From the NCBI GenBank assembly GCA_028583405.1, contig JAPTMU010000162.1:36668-100667 (forward strand): DNA of 64,000 nt, written 5' to 3'. The translations under genes were made by a program, and so were the position numbers. Below are positions 44,205-57,922 of this stretch, one piece after another. The notes below the pieces were generated by a model. That model had not been told where the DNA came from. It searched no databases and worked only from the letters and a program-made list of their open reading frames with translations. Source of the DNA: Pogonophryne albipinna (lineage: Eukaryota > Chordata > Actinopteri > Perciformes > Artedidraconidae). The first letter of the stretch is position 1. Each line of letters opens with the position of its first letter.

Positions 44205-47200
44205 TCATCAGTCTATCATCAGTCTATCATCAGTCTATCATCAGTGTATCACCAGTTTATCACCAGTCTATAATCAGTCTATCACCAGTCTATCATCAGT
44301 CTATCATCAGTCTATCATCAGTCTATCATCAGTTTATCATCAGTCTATCATCAGTTTATCATCAGTCTATCATCAGTTTATCATCAGTCTATCATCAGTT
44401 TATCATCAGTCTATCATCAGTTTATCATCAGTCTATCATCAGTTTATCATCAGTTTACCGTCAGTTTATCATCAGTTTACCAGTTTATCATCAGTTTATC
44501 ATCAGTCTATCATCAGTTTATCATCAGTCTATCATCAGTTTATCATCAGTTTACCATCAGTTTATCATCAGTTTACCAGTTTATCATCAGTTTATCATCA
44601 GTTTATCATCAGTTTATCATCAGTCTATCATCAGTTTATCATCAGTCTCTCATCAGTTTATCATCAGTTTATCATCAGTTTATCATCAGTCTATCATCAG
44701 TTTATCACCAGTCTATCATCAGTTTATCATCAGTTTACCATCAGTTTATCATCAGTTTACCAGTTTATCATCAGTTTATCATCAGTTTACCATCAGTTTA
44801 TCATCAGTTTATCATCAGTTTATCATCAGTTTATCATCAGTCTATCAGTTTATCACCAGTTTATCATCAGTTTATCATCAGTCTATCAGTTTATCACCAG
44901 TTTATCATCAGTTTATCAGTTTATCATCAGTTTATCATCAGTCTATCATCAGTTTATCATCAGTCTATCATCAGTTTATCATCAGTCTATCATCAGTTTA
45001 TCATCAGTCTTATCATCAGTTTATCATCAGTTTACCAGTTATCATCAGTTTATCATCAGTTTACGTCAGTTTATCATCAGTTTATCATCAGTTTACCATC
45101 AGTTTATCAGTTTATCATCCGTTTATCATCAGTTTATCATCAGTTTATCATCAGTTTATCATCAGTCTATCAGTTTATCATCAGTTTATCATCAGTTTAT
45201 CATCAGTTTATCAGTTTATCATCAGTTTATCATCAGTTTACCATCAGTTTATCAGTTTATCATCAGTTTATCATCAGTTTACCATCAGTTTATCAGTTTA
45301 TCATCCGTTTATCATCAGTTTATCATCAGTTTATCATCAGTTTATCATCAGTCTATCAGTTTATCATCAGTTTATCATCAGTTTATCAGTTTATCATCAG
45401 TTTATCATCAGTTTATCATCAGTTTACCGTCAGTTTATCATCAGTTTATCAGTTTATCATCAGTTTATCAGTTTATCATCAGTTTATCATCAGTTTACCA
45501 GTTTATCATCAGTTTATCAGTTTATCATCAGTCTATCATCAGTCTATCATCAGTTTATCATCAGTCTATCATCAGTTTATCAGTTTATCATCAGTTTATC
45601 ATCAGTCTATCATCAGTTTATCATCAGTCTATCATCAGTTTATCATCAGTTTATCATCAGTATATCATCAGTGTATCATCAGTCTATCATCAGTTTATCA
45701 TCAGTCTAACATCAGTTTATCATCAGTTTATCATCAGTCTATCATCAGTTTATCATCAGTCTATCATCAATTTATCATCAGTCTATCATCAGTTTATCAT
45801 CAGTTTATCATCAGTTTATCATCAGTCTATCATCAGTTTATCATCAGTTTATCATCAGTTTATCACCAGTCTATCATCAGTTTATCATCAGTCTATCAGT
45901 TTATCATCAGTTTATCATCAGTCTATCATCAGTTTATCACCAGTCTATCATCAGTTTATCATCAGTCTATCAGTTTATCACCAGTTTATCATCAGTCTAT
46001 CATCAGTTTATCATCAGTCTATCATCAGTTTATCATCAGTTTATCATCAGTTTATCATCAGTCTATCATCAGTTTATCACCAGTCTATCATCAGTTTATC
46101 ATCAGTTTACCATCAGTTTATCATCAGTTTACCAGTTTATCATCAGTTTATCATCAGTTTACCATCAGTTTATCAGTTTATCATCAGTTTATCATCAGTT
46201 TATCATCAGTTTATCATCAGTCTATCAGTTTATCACCAGTTTATCATCAGTTTATCATCAGTCTATCAGTTTATCACCAGTTTATCATCAGTTTATCATC
46301 AGTTTATCATCAGTTTATCATCAGTCTATCATCAGTTTATCATCAGTCTATCATCAGTTTATCACCAGTCTATCATCAGTTTATCATCAGTTTACCGTCA
46401 GTTTATCATCAGTTTACCAGTTTATCATCAGTTTATCATCAGTCTATCAGTTTATCATCAGTTTATCATCAGTTTATCATCAGTTTACCATCAGTTTATC
46501 AGTTTATCATCCGTTTATCATCAGTTTATCATCAGTTTATCATCAGTTTATCATCAGTCTATCAGTTTATCATCAGTTTATCATCAGTTTATCATCAGTT
46601 TATCATCAGTTTACCATCAGTTTATCAGTTTATCATCAGTTTATCATCAGTTTATCATCAGTTTATCATCAGTCTATCAGTTTATCACCAGTTTATCATC
46701 AGTTTATCATCAGTCTATCAGTTTATCACCAGTTTATCATCAGTTTATCATCAGTTTATCATCAGTTTATCATCAGTCTATCATCAGTTTATCATCAGTC
46801 TATCATCAGTTTATCACCAGTCTATCATCAGTTTATCATCAGTTTACCGTCAGTTTATCATCAGTTTACCAGTTTATCATCAGTTTATCATCAGTCTATC
46901 AGTTTATCATCAGTTTATCATCAGTTTATCATCAGTTTACCATCAGTTTATCAGTTTATCATCCGTTTATCATCAGTTTATCATCAGTTTATCATCAGTT
47001 TATCATCAGTCTATCAGTTTATCATCAGTTTATCATCAGTTTATCATCAGTTTATCATCAGTTTACCATCAGTTTATCAGTTTATCATCAGTTTATCATC
47101 AGTTTATCACCAGTCTATCATCAGTTTATCATCAGTTTACCGTCAGTTTATCATCAGTTTACCAGTTTATCATCAGTTTATCATCAGTTTATCAGTTTAT

Positions 47201-50200
47201 CATCAGTTTATCATCAGTTTATCATCAGTTTACCATAGGTTTATCAGTTTATCATCAGTTTACCATCAGTTTATCAGTTTATCATCCGTTTATCATCAGT
47301 TTATCATCAGTTTATCATCAGTTTATCATCAGTCTATCAGTTTATCATCAGTTTATCATCAGTTTATCAGTTTATCATCAGTTTATCATCAGTTTACCAT
47401 CAGTTTATCAGTTTATCATCAGTTTATCATCAGTTTATCATCAGTTTATCATCAGTTTACCGTCAGTTTATCATCAGTTTATCAGTTTATCACCAGTCTA
47501 TCATCAGTTTATCATCAGTCTATCATCAGTCTATCATCAGTCTATCATCAGTTTATCATCAGTCTATCATCAGTCTATCATCAGTTTATCATCAGTCTAT
47601 CATCAGTTTATCATCAGTTTATCATCAGTCTATCATCAGTTTATCATCAGTTTATCATCAGTTTATCATCAGTCTATCATCAGTTTATCACCAGTCTATC
47701 ATCAGTTTATCATCAGTTTACCGTCAGTTTATCATCAGTTTATCATCAGTTTATCATCAGTTTATCATCAGTTTATCAGTTTATCATCAGTTTATCATCA
47801 GTTTATCATCAGTTTACCATAGGTTTATCAGTTTATCATCAGTTTATCATCAGTTTATCATCATTTTATCATCAGTCTATCAGTTTATCACCAGTTTATC
47901 ATCAGTTTATCATCAGTTTATCATCAGTTTATCATCAGTCTATCATCAGTTTATCATCAGTCTATCATCAGTTTATCATCAGTTTATCATCAGTCTATCA
48001 TCAGTTTATCATCAGTTTACCGTCAGTTTATCATCAGTTTACCAGTTTATCATCAGTTTATCATCAGTTTATCATCAGTTTATCATCAGTTTATCATCAG
48101 TTTACCATCTGTTTATCAGTTTATCATCAGTTTATCATCTGTTTATCATCAGTTTATCATCAGTTTATCATCAGTCTATCCGTTTATCACCAGTTTATCA
48201 TCAGTTTATCATCAGTCTATCAGTTTATCACCAGTTTATCATCAGTTTATCATAAGTTTATCAGTTTATCATCAGTTTATCATCAGTTTATCATCAGTTT
48301 ATCATCAGTCTATCATCAGTTTATCATCAGTCTATCATCAGTTTATCACCAGTCTATCATCAGTTTATCATCAGTTTATCATCAGTTTATCATCAGTTTA
48401 TCATCAGTTTATCATCAGTTTATCATCAGTTTATCAGTTTATCATCAGTTTATCATCAGTTTATCATCAGTTTACCATCTGTTTATCAGTTTATCATCAG
48501 TTTATCATCAGTTTATCATCAGTTTATCATCAGTTTATCATCAGTCTATCCGTTTATCACCAGTTTATCATCAGTTTATCATCAGTCTATCAGTTTATCA
48601 CCAGTTTATCATCAGTTTATCATAAGTTTATCAGTTTATCATCAGTTTATCATCAGTTTATCATCAGTTTATCATCAGTCTATCATCAGTTTATCATCAG
48701 TCTATCATCAGTTTATCACCAGTCTATCATCAGTTTATCATCAGTTTATCATCCGTTTATCATCAGTTTATCATCAGTTTTTCATCAGTTTATCATCAGT
48801 CTATCATCAGTCTGTCATCAGTTTATCATCAGTCTATCATCAGTCTATCATCAGTCTATCATCAGTCTATCATCAGTCTATCATCAGTTTATTTTCAGTT
48901 TATCATCAGTCTATCATCAGTCTATCATCAGTTTATCATCAGTTTATCATCAGTCTATCATCAGTCTATCATCAGTCTATCATCAGTCTATCATCAGTTT
49001 ATCATCAGTTTATCATCAGTCTATCAGTTTATCATCAGTTTATCAGTTTATCATCAGTTTATCATCAGTTTACCAGTTTATCATCAGTTTACCAGTTTAT
49101 CATCAGTTTATCAGTTTATCATCAGTTTATCATCAGTTTATCATCAGTCTATCAGTTTATCATCAGTTTATCATCAGTTTATCATCAGTTTATCACCAGT
49201 TTACCGTCAGTTTACCGTCAGTTTATCGTCAGTTTACCGTCAGTTTATCGTAAGTTTATCGTCAGTTTACCATCAGTTTACCGTCAGTTTATTATCAGTT
49301 TATCGTCAGTTTATCGTCAGTTTATCGTCAGTTTATCGTCAGTTTACCTTGAGTTTATCGTCAGTTTACCGTCAGTTTACCGTCAGTTTACCGTCAGTTT
49401 ATCATCAGTTTATCATCAGTCTATCATCAGTCTATCATCAGTCTATCATCAGTTTACCATCAGTTTATCATCAGTTTATCATCAGTCTATCATCAGTCTA
49501 TCATCAGTCTATCATCAGTTTATCATCAGTTTATCATCAGTTTATCATCAGTCTATCATCAGTCTATCATCAGTCTATCATCAGTCTATTATCAGTTTAT
49601 CATCAGTGTATCACCAGTTTATCACCAGTCTATAATCAGTCTATCACCAGTCTATCATCAGTCTATCATCAGTCTATCATCAGTCTATCATCAGTCTATC
49701 ATCAGTTTATCATCAGTCTATCATCAGTTTATCATCAGTCTATCATCAGTTTATCATCAGTCTATCATCAGTTTATCATCAATCTATCATCAGTTTATCA
49801 TCAGTCTATCATCAGTCTATCATCAGTTTATCATCAGTTTACCGTCAGTTTATCATCAGTTTACCAGTTTATCATCAGTTTATCATCAGTCTATCATCAG
49901 TTTACCATCAGTTTACCATCAGTTTATCATCAGTTTACCAGTTTATCATCAGTTTATCATCAGTTTATCATCAGTTTATCATCAGTTTATCATCAGTTAT
50001 CATCAGTTTATCATCAGTCTATCATCAGTTATCATCAGTTATCATCAGTTTATCATCAGTTTATCATCAGTTTATCATCAGTCTATCATCAGTTTATCAT
50101 CAGTTTACCATCAGTTTATCATCAGTTTACCAGTTTATCATCAGTTTATCATCAGTTTACCATCAGTTTATCAGTTTATCATCAGTTTATCATCAGTTTA

Positions 50201-53200
50201 TCATCAGTTTATCATCAGTTTATCATCAGTTTATCATCAGTCTATCAGTTTATCACCAGTTTATCATCAGTTTATCATCAGTTTATCATCAGTTTATCAT
50301 CAGTTTATCATCAGTCTATCATCAGTTTATCATCAGTCTATCATCAGTTTATCACCAGTCTATCATCAGTTTATCATCAGTTTACCGTCAGTTTATCATC
50401 AGTTTACCAGTTTATCATCAGTTTATCATCAGTCTATCAGTTTTTCATCAGTTTATCATCAGTTTATCATCAGTTTACCATCAGTTTATCAGTTTATCAT
50501 CCGTTTATCATCCGTTTATCATCAGTTTATCATCAGTTTATCATCAGTCTATCAGTTTATCATCAGTTTATCATCAGTTTATCATCAGTTTATCAGTTTA
50601 TCATCAGTTTATCATCAGTTTACCATCAGTTTATCAGTTTATCATCAGTTTATCATCAGTTTATCATCAGTTTATCATCAGTTTACCGTCAGTTTATCAT
50701 CAGTTTATCAGTTTATCACCAGTTTATTATCAGTTTATCATCAGTTTATCAGTTTATCATCAGTTTATCATCAGTGTATCACCAGTTTATCACCAGTCTA
50801 TAATCAGTCTATCACCAGTCTATCATCAGTCTATCATCAGTCTATCATCAGTCTATCATCAGTCTATCATCAGTTTATCATCAGTCTATCATCAGTTTAT
50901 CATCAGTCTATCATCAGTTTATCATCAGTCTATCATCAGTTTATCATCAGTCTATCATCAGTTTATCATCAGTCTATCATCAGTTTATCATCAGTTTACC
51001 GTCAGTTTATCATCAGTTTACCAGTTTATCATCAGTTTATCATCAGTCTATCATCAGTTTATCATCAGTCTATCATCAGTTTATCATCAGTTTACCATCA
51101 GTTTATCATCAGTTTACCAGTTTATCATCAGTTTATCATCAGTTTATCATCAGTTTATCATCAGTTTATCATCAGTCTATCATCAGTTTATCATCAGTCT
51201 ATCATCAGTTTATCATCAGTTTATCATCAGTTTATCATCAGTCTATCATCAGTTTATCACCAGTCTATCATCAGTTTATCATCAGTTTACCATCAGTTTA
51301 TCATCAGTTTACCAGTTTATCATCAGTTTATCATCAGTTTACCATCAGTTTATCAGTTTATCATCAGTTTATCATCAGTTTATCATCAGTTTATCATCAG
51401 TTTATCATCAGTCTATCAGTTTATCACCAGTTTATCATCAGTTTATCATCAGTCTATCAGTTTATCACCAGTTTATCATCAGTTTATCATCAGTTTATCA
51501 TCAGTTTATCATCAGTTTATCATCAGTCTATCATCAGTTTATCATCAGTCTATCATCAGTTTATCACCAGTCTATCATCAGTTTATCATCAGTTTACCGT
51601 CAGTTTATCATCAGTTTACCAGTTTATCATCAGTTTATCATCAGTCTATCAGTTTATCATCCGTTTATCATCCGTTTATCATCAGTTTATCATCAGTTTA
51701 TCATCAGTCTATCAGTTTATCATCAGTTTATCATCAGTTTATCAGTTTATCATCAGTTTATCATCAGTTTACCATCAGTTTATCAGTTTATCATCAGTTT
51801 ATCATCAGTTTATCATCAGTTTATCATCAGTTTACCGTCAGTTTATCATCAGTTTATCAGTTTATCACCAGTTTATTATCAGTTTATCATCAGTTTATCA
51901 GTTTATCATCAGTTTATCATCAGTTTATCATCAGTCTATCAGTTTATCATCAGTTTATCATCAGTTTATCATCAGTCTATCAGTTTATCATCAGTTTATC
52001 ATCAGTTTATCATCAGTTTATCATCAGTTTATCACCAGTTTACCGTCAGTTTACCATCAGTTTACCGTCAGTTTACCGTCAGTTTACCGTCAGTTTACCG
52101 TAAGTTTATCGTCAGTTTACCAGTCAGTTTACCGTCAGTTTACCGTCAGTTTACCGTCAGTTTACCGTCAGTTTACCGTCATCAGTTTATCGTCAGTTTA
52201 TCGTCAGTTTATCGTCAGTTTATCGTCAGTTTACCGTCAGTTTACCGTCAGTTTACCGTCAGTTTATCGTCAGTTTACCGTCAGTTTATCATCAGTTTAT
52301 CATCAGTCTATCATCAGTCTATCATCAGTCTATCATCAGTTTACCATCAGTTTATCATCAGTTTATCATCAGTCTATCATCAGTCTATCATCAGTCTATC
52401 ATCAGTCTATCATCAGTTTATCATCAGTTTATCATCAGTTTATCATCAGTCTATCATCAGTCTATCATCAGTCTATCATCAGTCTATCATCAGTTTATCA
52501 CCAGTCTATCATCAGTTTATCATCAGTGTATCACCAGTTTATCACCAGTCTATAATCAGTCTATCATCAGTCTATCATCAGTCTATCATCAGTCTATCAT
52601 CAGTTTATCATCAGTCTATCATCAGTTTATCATCAGTCTATCATCAGTCTATCATCAGTCTATCATCAGTTTATCATCAGTCTATCATCAGTCTATCATC
52701 AGTCTATCATCAGTTTACCATCAGTTTATCATCAGTTTATCATCAGTTTATCATCAGTTTATCATCAGTCTATCTTCAGTCTATCATCAGTTTATCATCA
52801 GTTTATCATCAGTTTATCATCAGTTTATCATCAGTCTATCAGTTTATCATCAGTCTATCATCAGTTTATCATCAGTTTATCATCAGTCTATCATCAGTCT
52901 ATCATCAGTCTATCATCAGTTTATCATCAGTCTATCATCAGTCTATCATCAGTTTATCATCAGTCTATCATCAGTTTATCATCAGTTTATCATCAGTTTA
53001 TCATCAGTTTATCATCAGTTTATCATCAGTCTATCATCAGTTTATCATCAGTCTATCTTCAGTCTATCATCAGTTTATCATCAGTTTATCATCAGTTTAT
53101 CATCAGTCTATCAGTTTATCATCAGTCTATCATCAGTTTATCATCAGTTTATCATCAGTCTATCATCAGTTTATCACCAGTCTATCATCAGTCTATCATC

Positions 53201-55411
53201 AGTCTATCATCAGTCTATCATCAGTTTATCATCAGTCTATCATCAGTTTATCATCAGTCTATCATCAGTCTATCATCAGTTTATCATCAGTCTATCATCA
53301 GTTTATCATCAGTCTATCAGTTTATCATCAGTCTATCATCAGTTTATCATCAGTTTATCATCAGTCTATCATCAGTCTATCATCAGTCTATCATCAGTTT
53401 ATCATCAGTCTATCATCAGTCTATCATCAGTTTATCATCAGTCTATCATCAGTTTATCATCAGTTTATCATCAGTTTATCATCAGTCTATCATCAGTCTA
53501 TCATCAGTCTATCATCAGTTTATCATCAGTTTATCATCAGTTTATCATCAGTCTATCACCAGTTTATCACCAGTCTATAATCAGTCTATCACCAGTCTAT
53601 CATCAGTCTATCATCAGTCTATCATCAGTCTATCATCAGTTTATCATCAGTCTATCATCAGTTTATCATCAGTCTATCATCAGTCTATCATCAGTTTATC
53701 ATCAGTCTATCATCAGTTTATCATCAGTCTATCAGTTTATCATCAGTCTATCATCAGTTTATCATCAGTTTATCATCAGTCTATCATCAGTCTATCATCA
53801 GTCTATCATCAGTTTATCATCAGTCTATCATCAGTTTATCATCAGTCTATCATCAGTCTATCATCAGTTTATCATCAGTCTATCATCAGTTTATCATCAG
53901 TTTATCATCAGTCTATCATCAGTTTATCATCAGTCTATCATCAGTTTATCATCAGTTTATCATCAGTTTATCATCAGTTTACCATAAGTTTATCAGTTTA
54001 TCATCAGTTTATCATCAGTTTATCATCAGTTTATCATCATTTTATCATCAGTCTATCAGTTTATCACCAGTTTATCATCAGTTTATCACCAGTTTATCAC
54101 CAGTTTATCATCAGTTTATCATCAGTCTATCATCAGTTTATCACCAGTCTATCATCAGTTTATCATCAGTTTACCGTCAGTTTATCATCAGTTTACCAGT
54201 TTATCATCAGTTTATCATCAGTCTATCAGTTTATCATCAGTTTATCATCAGTTTATCATCAGTTTACCAGTTTATCATCAGTTTATCATCAGTTTATCAG
54301 TTTATCATCAGTTTATCATCAGTTTATCATCAGTTTACCATCAGTTTATCAGTTTATCATCCGTTTATCATCCGTTTATCATCAGTTTATCATCAGTTTA
54401 TCATCAGTCTATCAGTTTATCATCAGTTTATCATCAGTTTATCATCAGTTTATCAGTTTATCATCAGTTTACCATCAGTTTACCATCAGTTTATCATCAG
54501 TTTATCATCAGTTTATCATCAGTTTATCATCAGTTTACCGTCAGTTTATCATCAGTTTATCAGTTTATCACCAGTTTATTATCAGTTTATCAGTTTATCA
54601 TCAGTTTATTATCAGTTTATCATCAGTTTATCAGTTTATCATCAGTTTATCATCAGTTTATCATCAGTCTATCAGTTTATCATCAGTTTATCATCAGTTT
54701 ATCATCAGTTTATCATCAGTTTATCATCAGTCTATCAGTTTATAATCAGTTTATCATCAGTTTATCATCAGTTTATCACCAGTTTACCGTCAGTTTACCG
54801 TCAGTTTATCGTCAGTTTACAGTCAGTTTATCGTAAGTTTATCGTAAGTTTATCGTCAGTTTACCATCAGTTTACAGTCAGTTTATCGTCAGTTTATCGT
54901 CAGTTTACCGTCAGTTTACAGTCAGTTTATCGTCAGTTTACCGTCAGTTTACCGTCAGTTTATCGTCAGTTTACCGTCAGTTTATCATCAGTTTACAGTC
55001 AGTTTATCATCAGTTTATCGTCAGTTTACCGTCAGTTTATCGTCAGTTTACCGTCAGTTTATCGTCAGTTTACAGTCAGTTTATCGTCAGTTTATCGTCA
55101 GTTTATCGTCAGTTTACCGTCAGTTTACCGTCAGTTTATCATCAGTTTACCCTCAGTTTATCGTCAGTTTACCGTCAGTTTATCGTCAGTTTACGTCAGT
55201 TTACCGTCAGTTTATCGTCAGTTTACCGTCAGTTTATCGTCAGTTTACGTCAGTTTACCGTCAGTTTATCGTCAGTTTACCGTCAGTTTATCGTCAGTTT
55301 ATGTCAGTTTACCGTCAGTTTAGCGTCAGTTTAGCGTCAGTTTACCGTCAGTTTAGCGTCAGTTTAGCGTCAGTTTACCGTCAGTTTACCGTCAGTTTAC
55401 CGTCAGTTTAC
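44205..55411. repeat. Giant 11-bp satellite, block 5 (to right edge)
   Basis: CAT-type units with many 8-base forms. CGT-type patches lie at 49195-49400, 52030-52290 and 54780-55411. A marker string (GTGTATCACCAGTTTATCAC then CAGTCTATAATCAG) recurs at about 44244, 49606, 50775 and 52527, as it does at 36029 and 38838 in block 4, revealing long duplicated modules. Toward the right end units degenerate to 10-base CAGTTTACGT and to CAGTTTAGCGT before the array stops at CAGTTTACTGACTCTGCC. Confidence 0.97.
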
Positions 55412-55435
55412 TGACTCTGCCACTTGCTACAGCCT

Positions 55436-56028
55436 GATTTGGATCTGGATCAGGTCTCTGGCTCTGATCCTGGATCAGGTTTCCGGTTCTGATCCTGGAT
55501 CAGGTCTCCGGTTCTGATCCAGGATCAGGTATCTGGCTCTGATCCAGGATCAGGTATCTGGCTCTGATCCTGGATCAGGTCTCTGGCTCTGATCCAGGAT
55601 CAGGTCTCTGGCTCTGATCCAGGATCAGGTCTCCGGCTCTGAACCTGGATCAGGTCTCCGGCTCTGATCCTGGATCAGGTCTCTGGCTCTGATCCAGGAT
55701 CAGGTCTCTGGCTCTGATCCTGGATCAGGTCTCTGGCTCTGATCCTGGATCAGGTCTCTGGCTATGATCCTGGATCAGGTCTTTGGCTCTGATCCTGGAT
55801 CAATTCTCTGGCTCTGATCCAGGATCAGGTCTCTAGCTCTGATCCAGGATCAGGTCTCTGGCTCTGATCCTGGATCAGGTCTCTGGCTCTGATCCTGGAT
55901 CAGGTCTCTGGCTATGATCCTGGATCAGGTCTCTGGCTATGATCCTGGATCAAGGTCTTTGGCTCTGATCCTGGATCAATTCTCTGGCTCTGATCCAGGA
56001 TCAGGTCTCTAGCTCTGATCCAGGATCA
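55436..56028. repeat. 25-bp minisatellite, about 23 units
   Basis: The unit is GATCCTGGATCAGGTCTCTGGCTCT with T/A at the centre of GATCCnGGATC, so each unit holds an 11-base palindrome. A block marked by GGCTATGATCC and CAATTCTCTGG occurs twice (CAATTC at about 55800 and 55977), a duplication of seven units with one extra base. Confidence 0.95.
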
Positions 56029-56393
56029 GCTCCTCTGAGCACGCCACTAATTGGCTACATTAGCCGCAGCTAATCACTATGCTAATGTTTACCTGGTGGA
56101 GACGGGACGGCAGAAGCAGAGCATCATGGGAGACGGGGAGGGGAGGCATCCAGAGGAGCCTCAGACAATCATGGAGACGGAGGAATACACATTTTAGAGA
56201 TGAGTCTACAATCTGAGACACAGGAAGGAACATATTATTGTTGTTGTTGTTGTTGTTGTTGTTGCTGTTGTTGTTGTGCTGACAGCTGATTTAACCAGCA
56301 AGGAGGTTTTGATTCACAGAAAACTAGGGACATGAAATCTGTGAAATAAACAGTGAAGCTGAGGAAGAGGAGGAAGAGGAGGAGGAAGAGACA
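56029..56393. other. Unique spacer with a (TTG)n microsatellite
   Basis: Non-coding sequence with a TTG trinucleotide run at about 56238-56277 and a GAGGAAGAGGAGGA purine tract near 56355-56392. No gene is recognised. Confidence 0.6.
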
Positions 56394-56696
56394 ATGTTAT
56401 CAAAGTGTCTCTCTCTCTCTCTCTCTCTCTGTTATTAAAGTGTCTCTCTCTCTCTCTCTGTTATTAAAGTGTCTCTCTCTCTGTTATTAAAGTGTGTCTC
56501 TCTCTGTTATTAAAGTGTCTCTCTCTCTGTTATTAAAATCTCTCTCTCTCTCTCTCTATTATTAAAGTGTCTCTCTCTCTGTTATTAAAGTGTCTCTCTC
56601 TCTCTCTGTTATTAAAGTGTCTCTCTCTCTCTCTGTTATTAAAATCTCTCTCTCTCTCTCTGTTATTAAAGTGTCTCTTTCTCTCTCTGTTATTAA
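56394..56696. repeat. GTTATTAAAG/CT-rich minisatellite, left part
   Basis: Units of GTTATTAAAGTG plus a variable (TC)n run, about 20-35 bases each. The array is interrupted at TTAA (56693-56696) by a transposon and resumes at 60427 with the same unit. Confidence 0.95.
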
Positions 56697-57433
56697 CCTC
56701 TTAAGCCCGAGGGTCCCCCCAGGGGACCCCTCCCACCGTTTTTTTATGAGACTATGTCTCAGGGCTTCTTAACATTTATGAAACTATTAATGTTCCATAC
56801 CCTTTTAACGCTAAGAAACTCCGCTAACTGACAATGTGAACCATTTTTAGCTAAAAGAAACACAAGAGTAATACCAAGCCTTTGAATTAGCATGGAGCGA
56901 AAAAATTCTAACTAATGCTAACGGATTTTGCACAGCACTCACGGTAGAAATGCCCTTATTACTTATCGTAACTGCACAAACAAGATATACGATTTAAAGC
57001 TGAGACTCCACAGATTCCACACATGTAATATCATCACTGTAGGCCCCCGAATTGCGGAGCTATCAGCCAGAAAAGAGAAAGTAAACAACATCCGGTTTCA
57101 AAAATATTACAATAATTTCGTCTTACCTTTTTTGATTTGTGATCAAAAGTTGTGTTCACCGGAATAAAAACGCCGCTCAAGGTTAATCCAATGTCTTTGT
57201 GTCACGTAGAAATTTTGACTGATAATCCTTCATCATATTTATGGCAATATACTGGGTATAAAGTTTCGCCGTCCAGGCGTGCACTTTTAGATATGCTTTG
57301 TCCGTTTCTCTATTACGTCCGCTATGGTAATGTTTACGTTGATTTGGGAACTGCCCATCGATTCTATTGGTTCTGATGGTTAAGAAAAAGGTGTAAATCA
57401 CACGAATCGACCAATGGGTTCCAGAGATATGGT

Positions 57434-57482
57434 CCTGCGTAAAGTATAAAGAATGCCAGCCAGTTTAAGTACTTTACGCAGG
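57434..57482. other. Hairpin with perfect 13-bp arms around a TATAAA motif
   Basis: CCTGCGTAAAGTA (57434-57446) is the exact reverse complement of TACTTTACGCAGG (57470-57482), with a 23-base loop. TATAAA follows the left arm at 57445. Further downstream an exon-like stretch ends in GACGAAGGTAAGCC near 57720, a good splice-donor match. Together these could be a relic transposon promoter and first exon. Function is inferred only. Confidence 0.35.
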
Positions 57483-57869
57483 CGGCTTCATTTATTGTTT
57501 ACTACATAACAGCAGGCATTACAGCTATGAGCAGGACCCAGAGCGCACGGAGCCCAGAGCGGACAGCAGATAACGGAATTGCAGTTTTATTGCTTATAGA
57601 TTATCAGAACATTTCAAAGGGGACACAGCCACATTGGATATTAACCTATGGATTAACTACATCATCTTTTTTATCGTTTTAATGCCATTGAAGACCAGTT
57701 TAGACCAGGCAAAGACGAAGGTAAGCCATTAGCCTAGCGCATGCTAGTACCTAACTCCACTTGTTTTGATGTACGTTTTTGTTGATAACGTCGCAAGTTT
57801 GTATCTTTCAGTGTTGAGGTGGGCACCGTTAGATTCTGTGTCTTTACGATCAAAAACGATGTGTTGGAT

Positions 57870-57922
57870 GTGCAGCTAGGATAAGTAATAAGGGAGCTAG
57901 GATAAGTAATAAGGGAGCTAGG
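57870..57922. repeat. Short tandem duplication of a 22-bp unit
   Basis: GCTAGGATAAGTAATAAGGGA occurs twice in a row and starts a third time (GCTAGGAGTG). Confidence 0.85.

Noticed and set aside
11501..55411. CRISPR-like array
   Set aside because: Units are 8-11 bases and contiguous with no unique spacers, and the surroundings are vertebrate-type retrotransposons.
56928..57401. Short frames of 60-80 codons in the piggyBac-like element
   Set aside because: They have no recognisable domain, overlap on both strands and are of the length expected by chance in AT-rich DNA.
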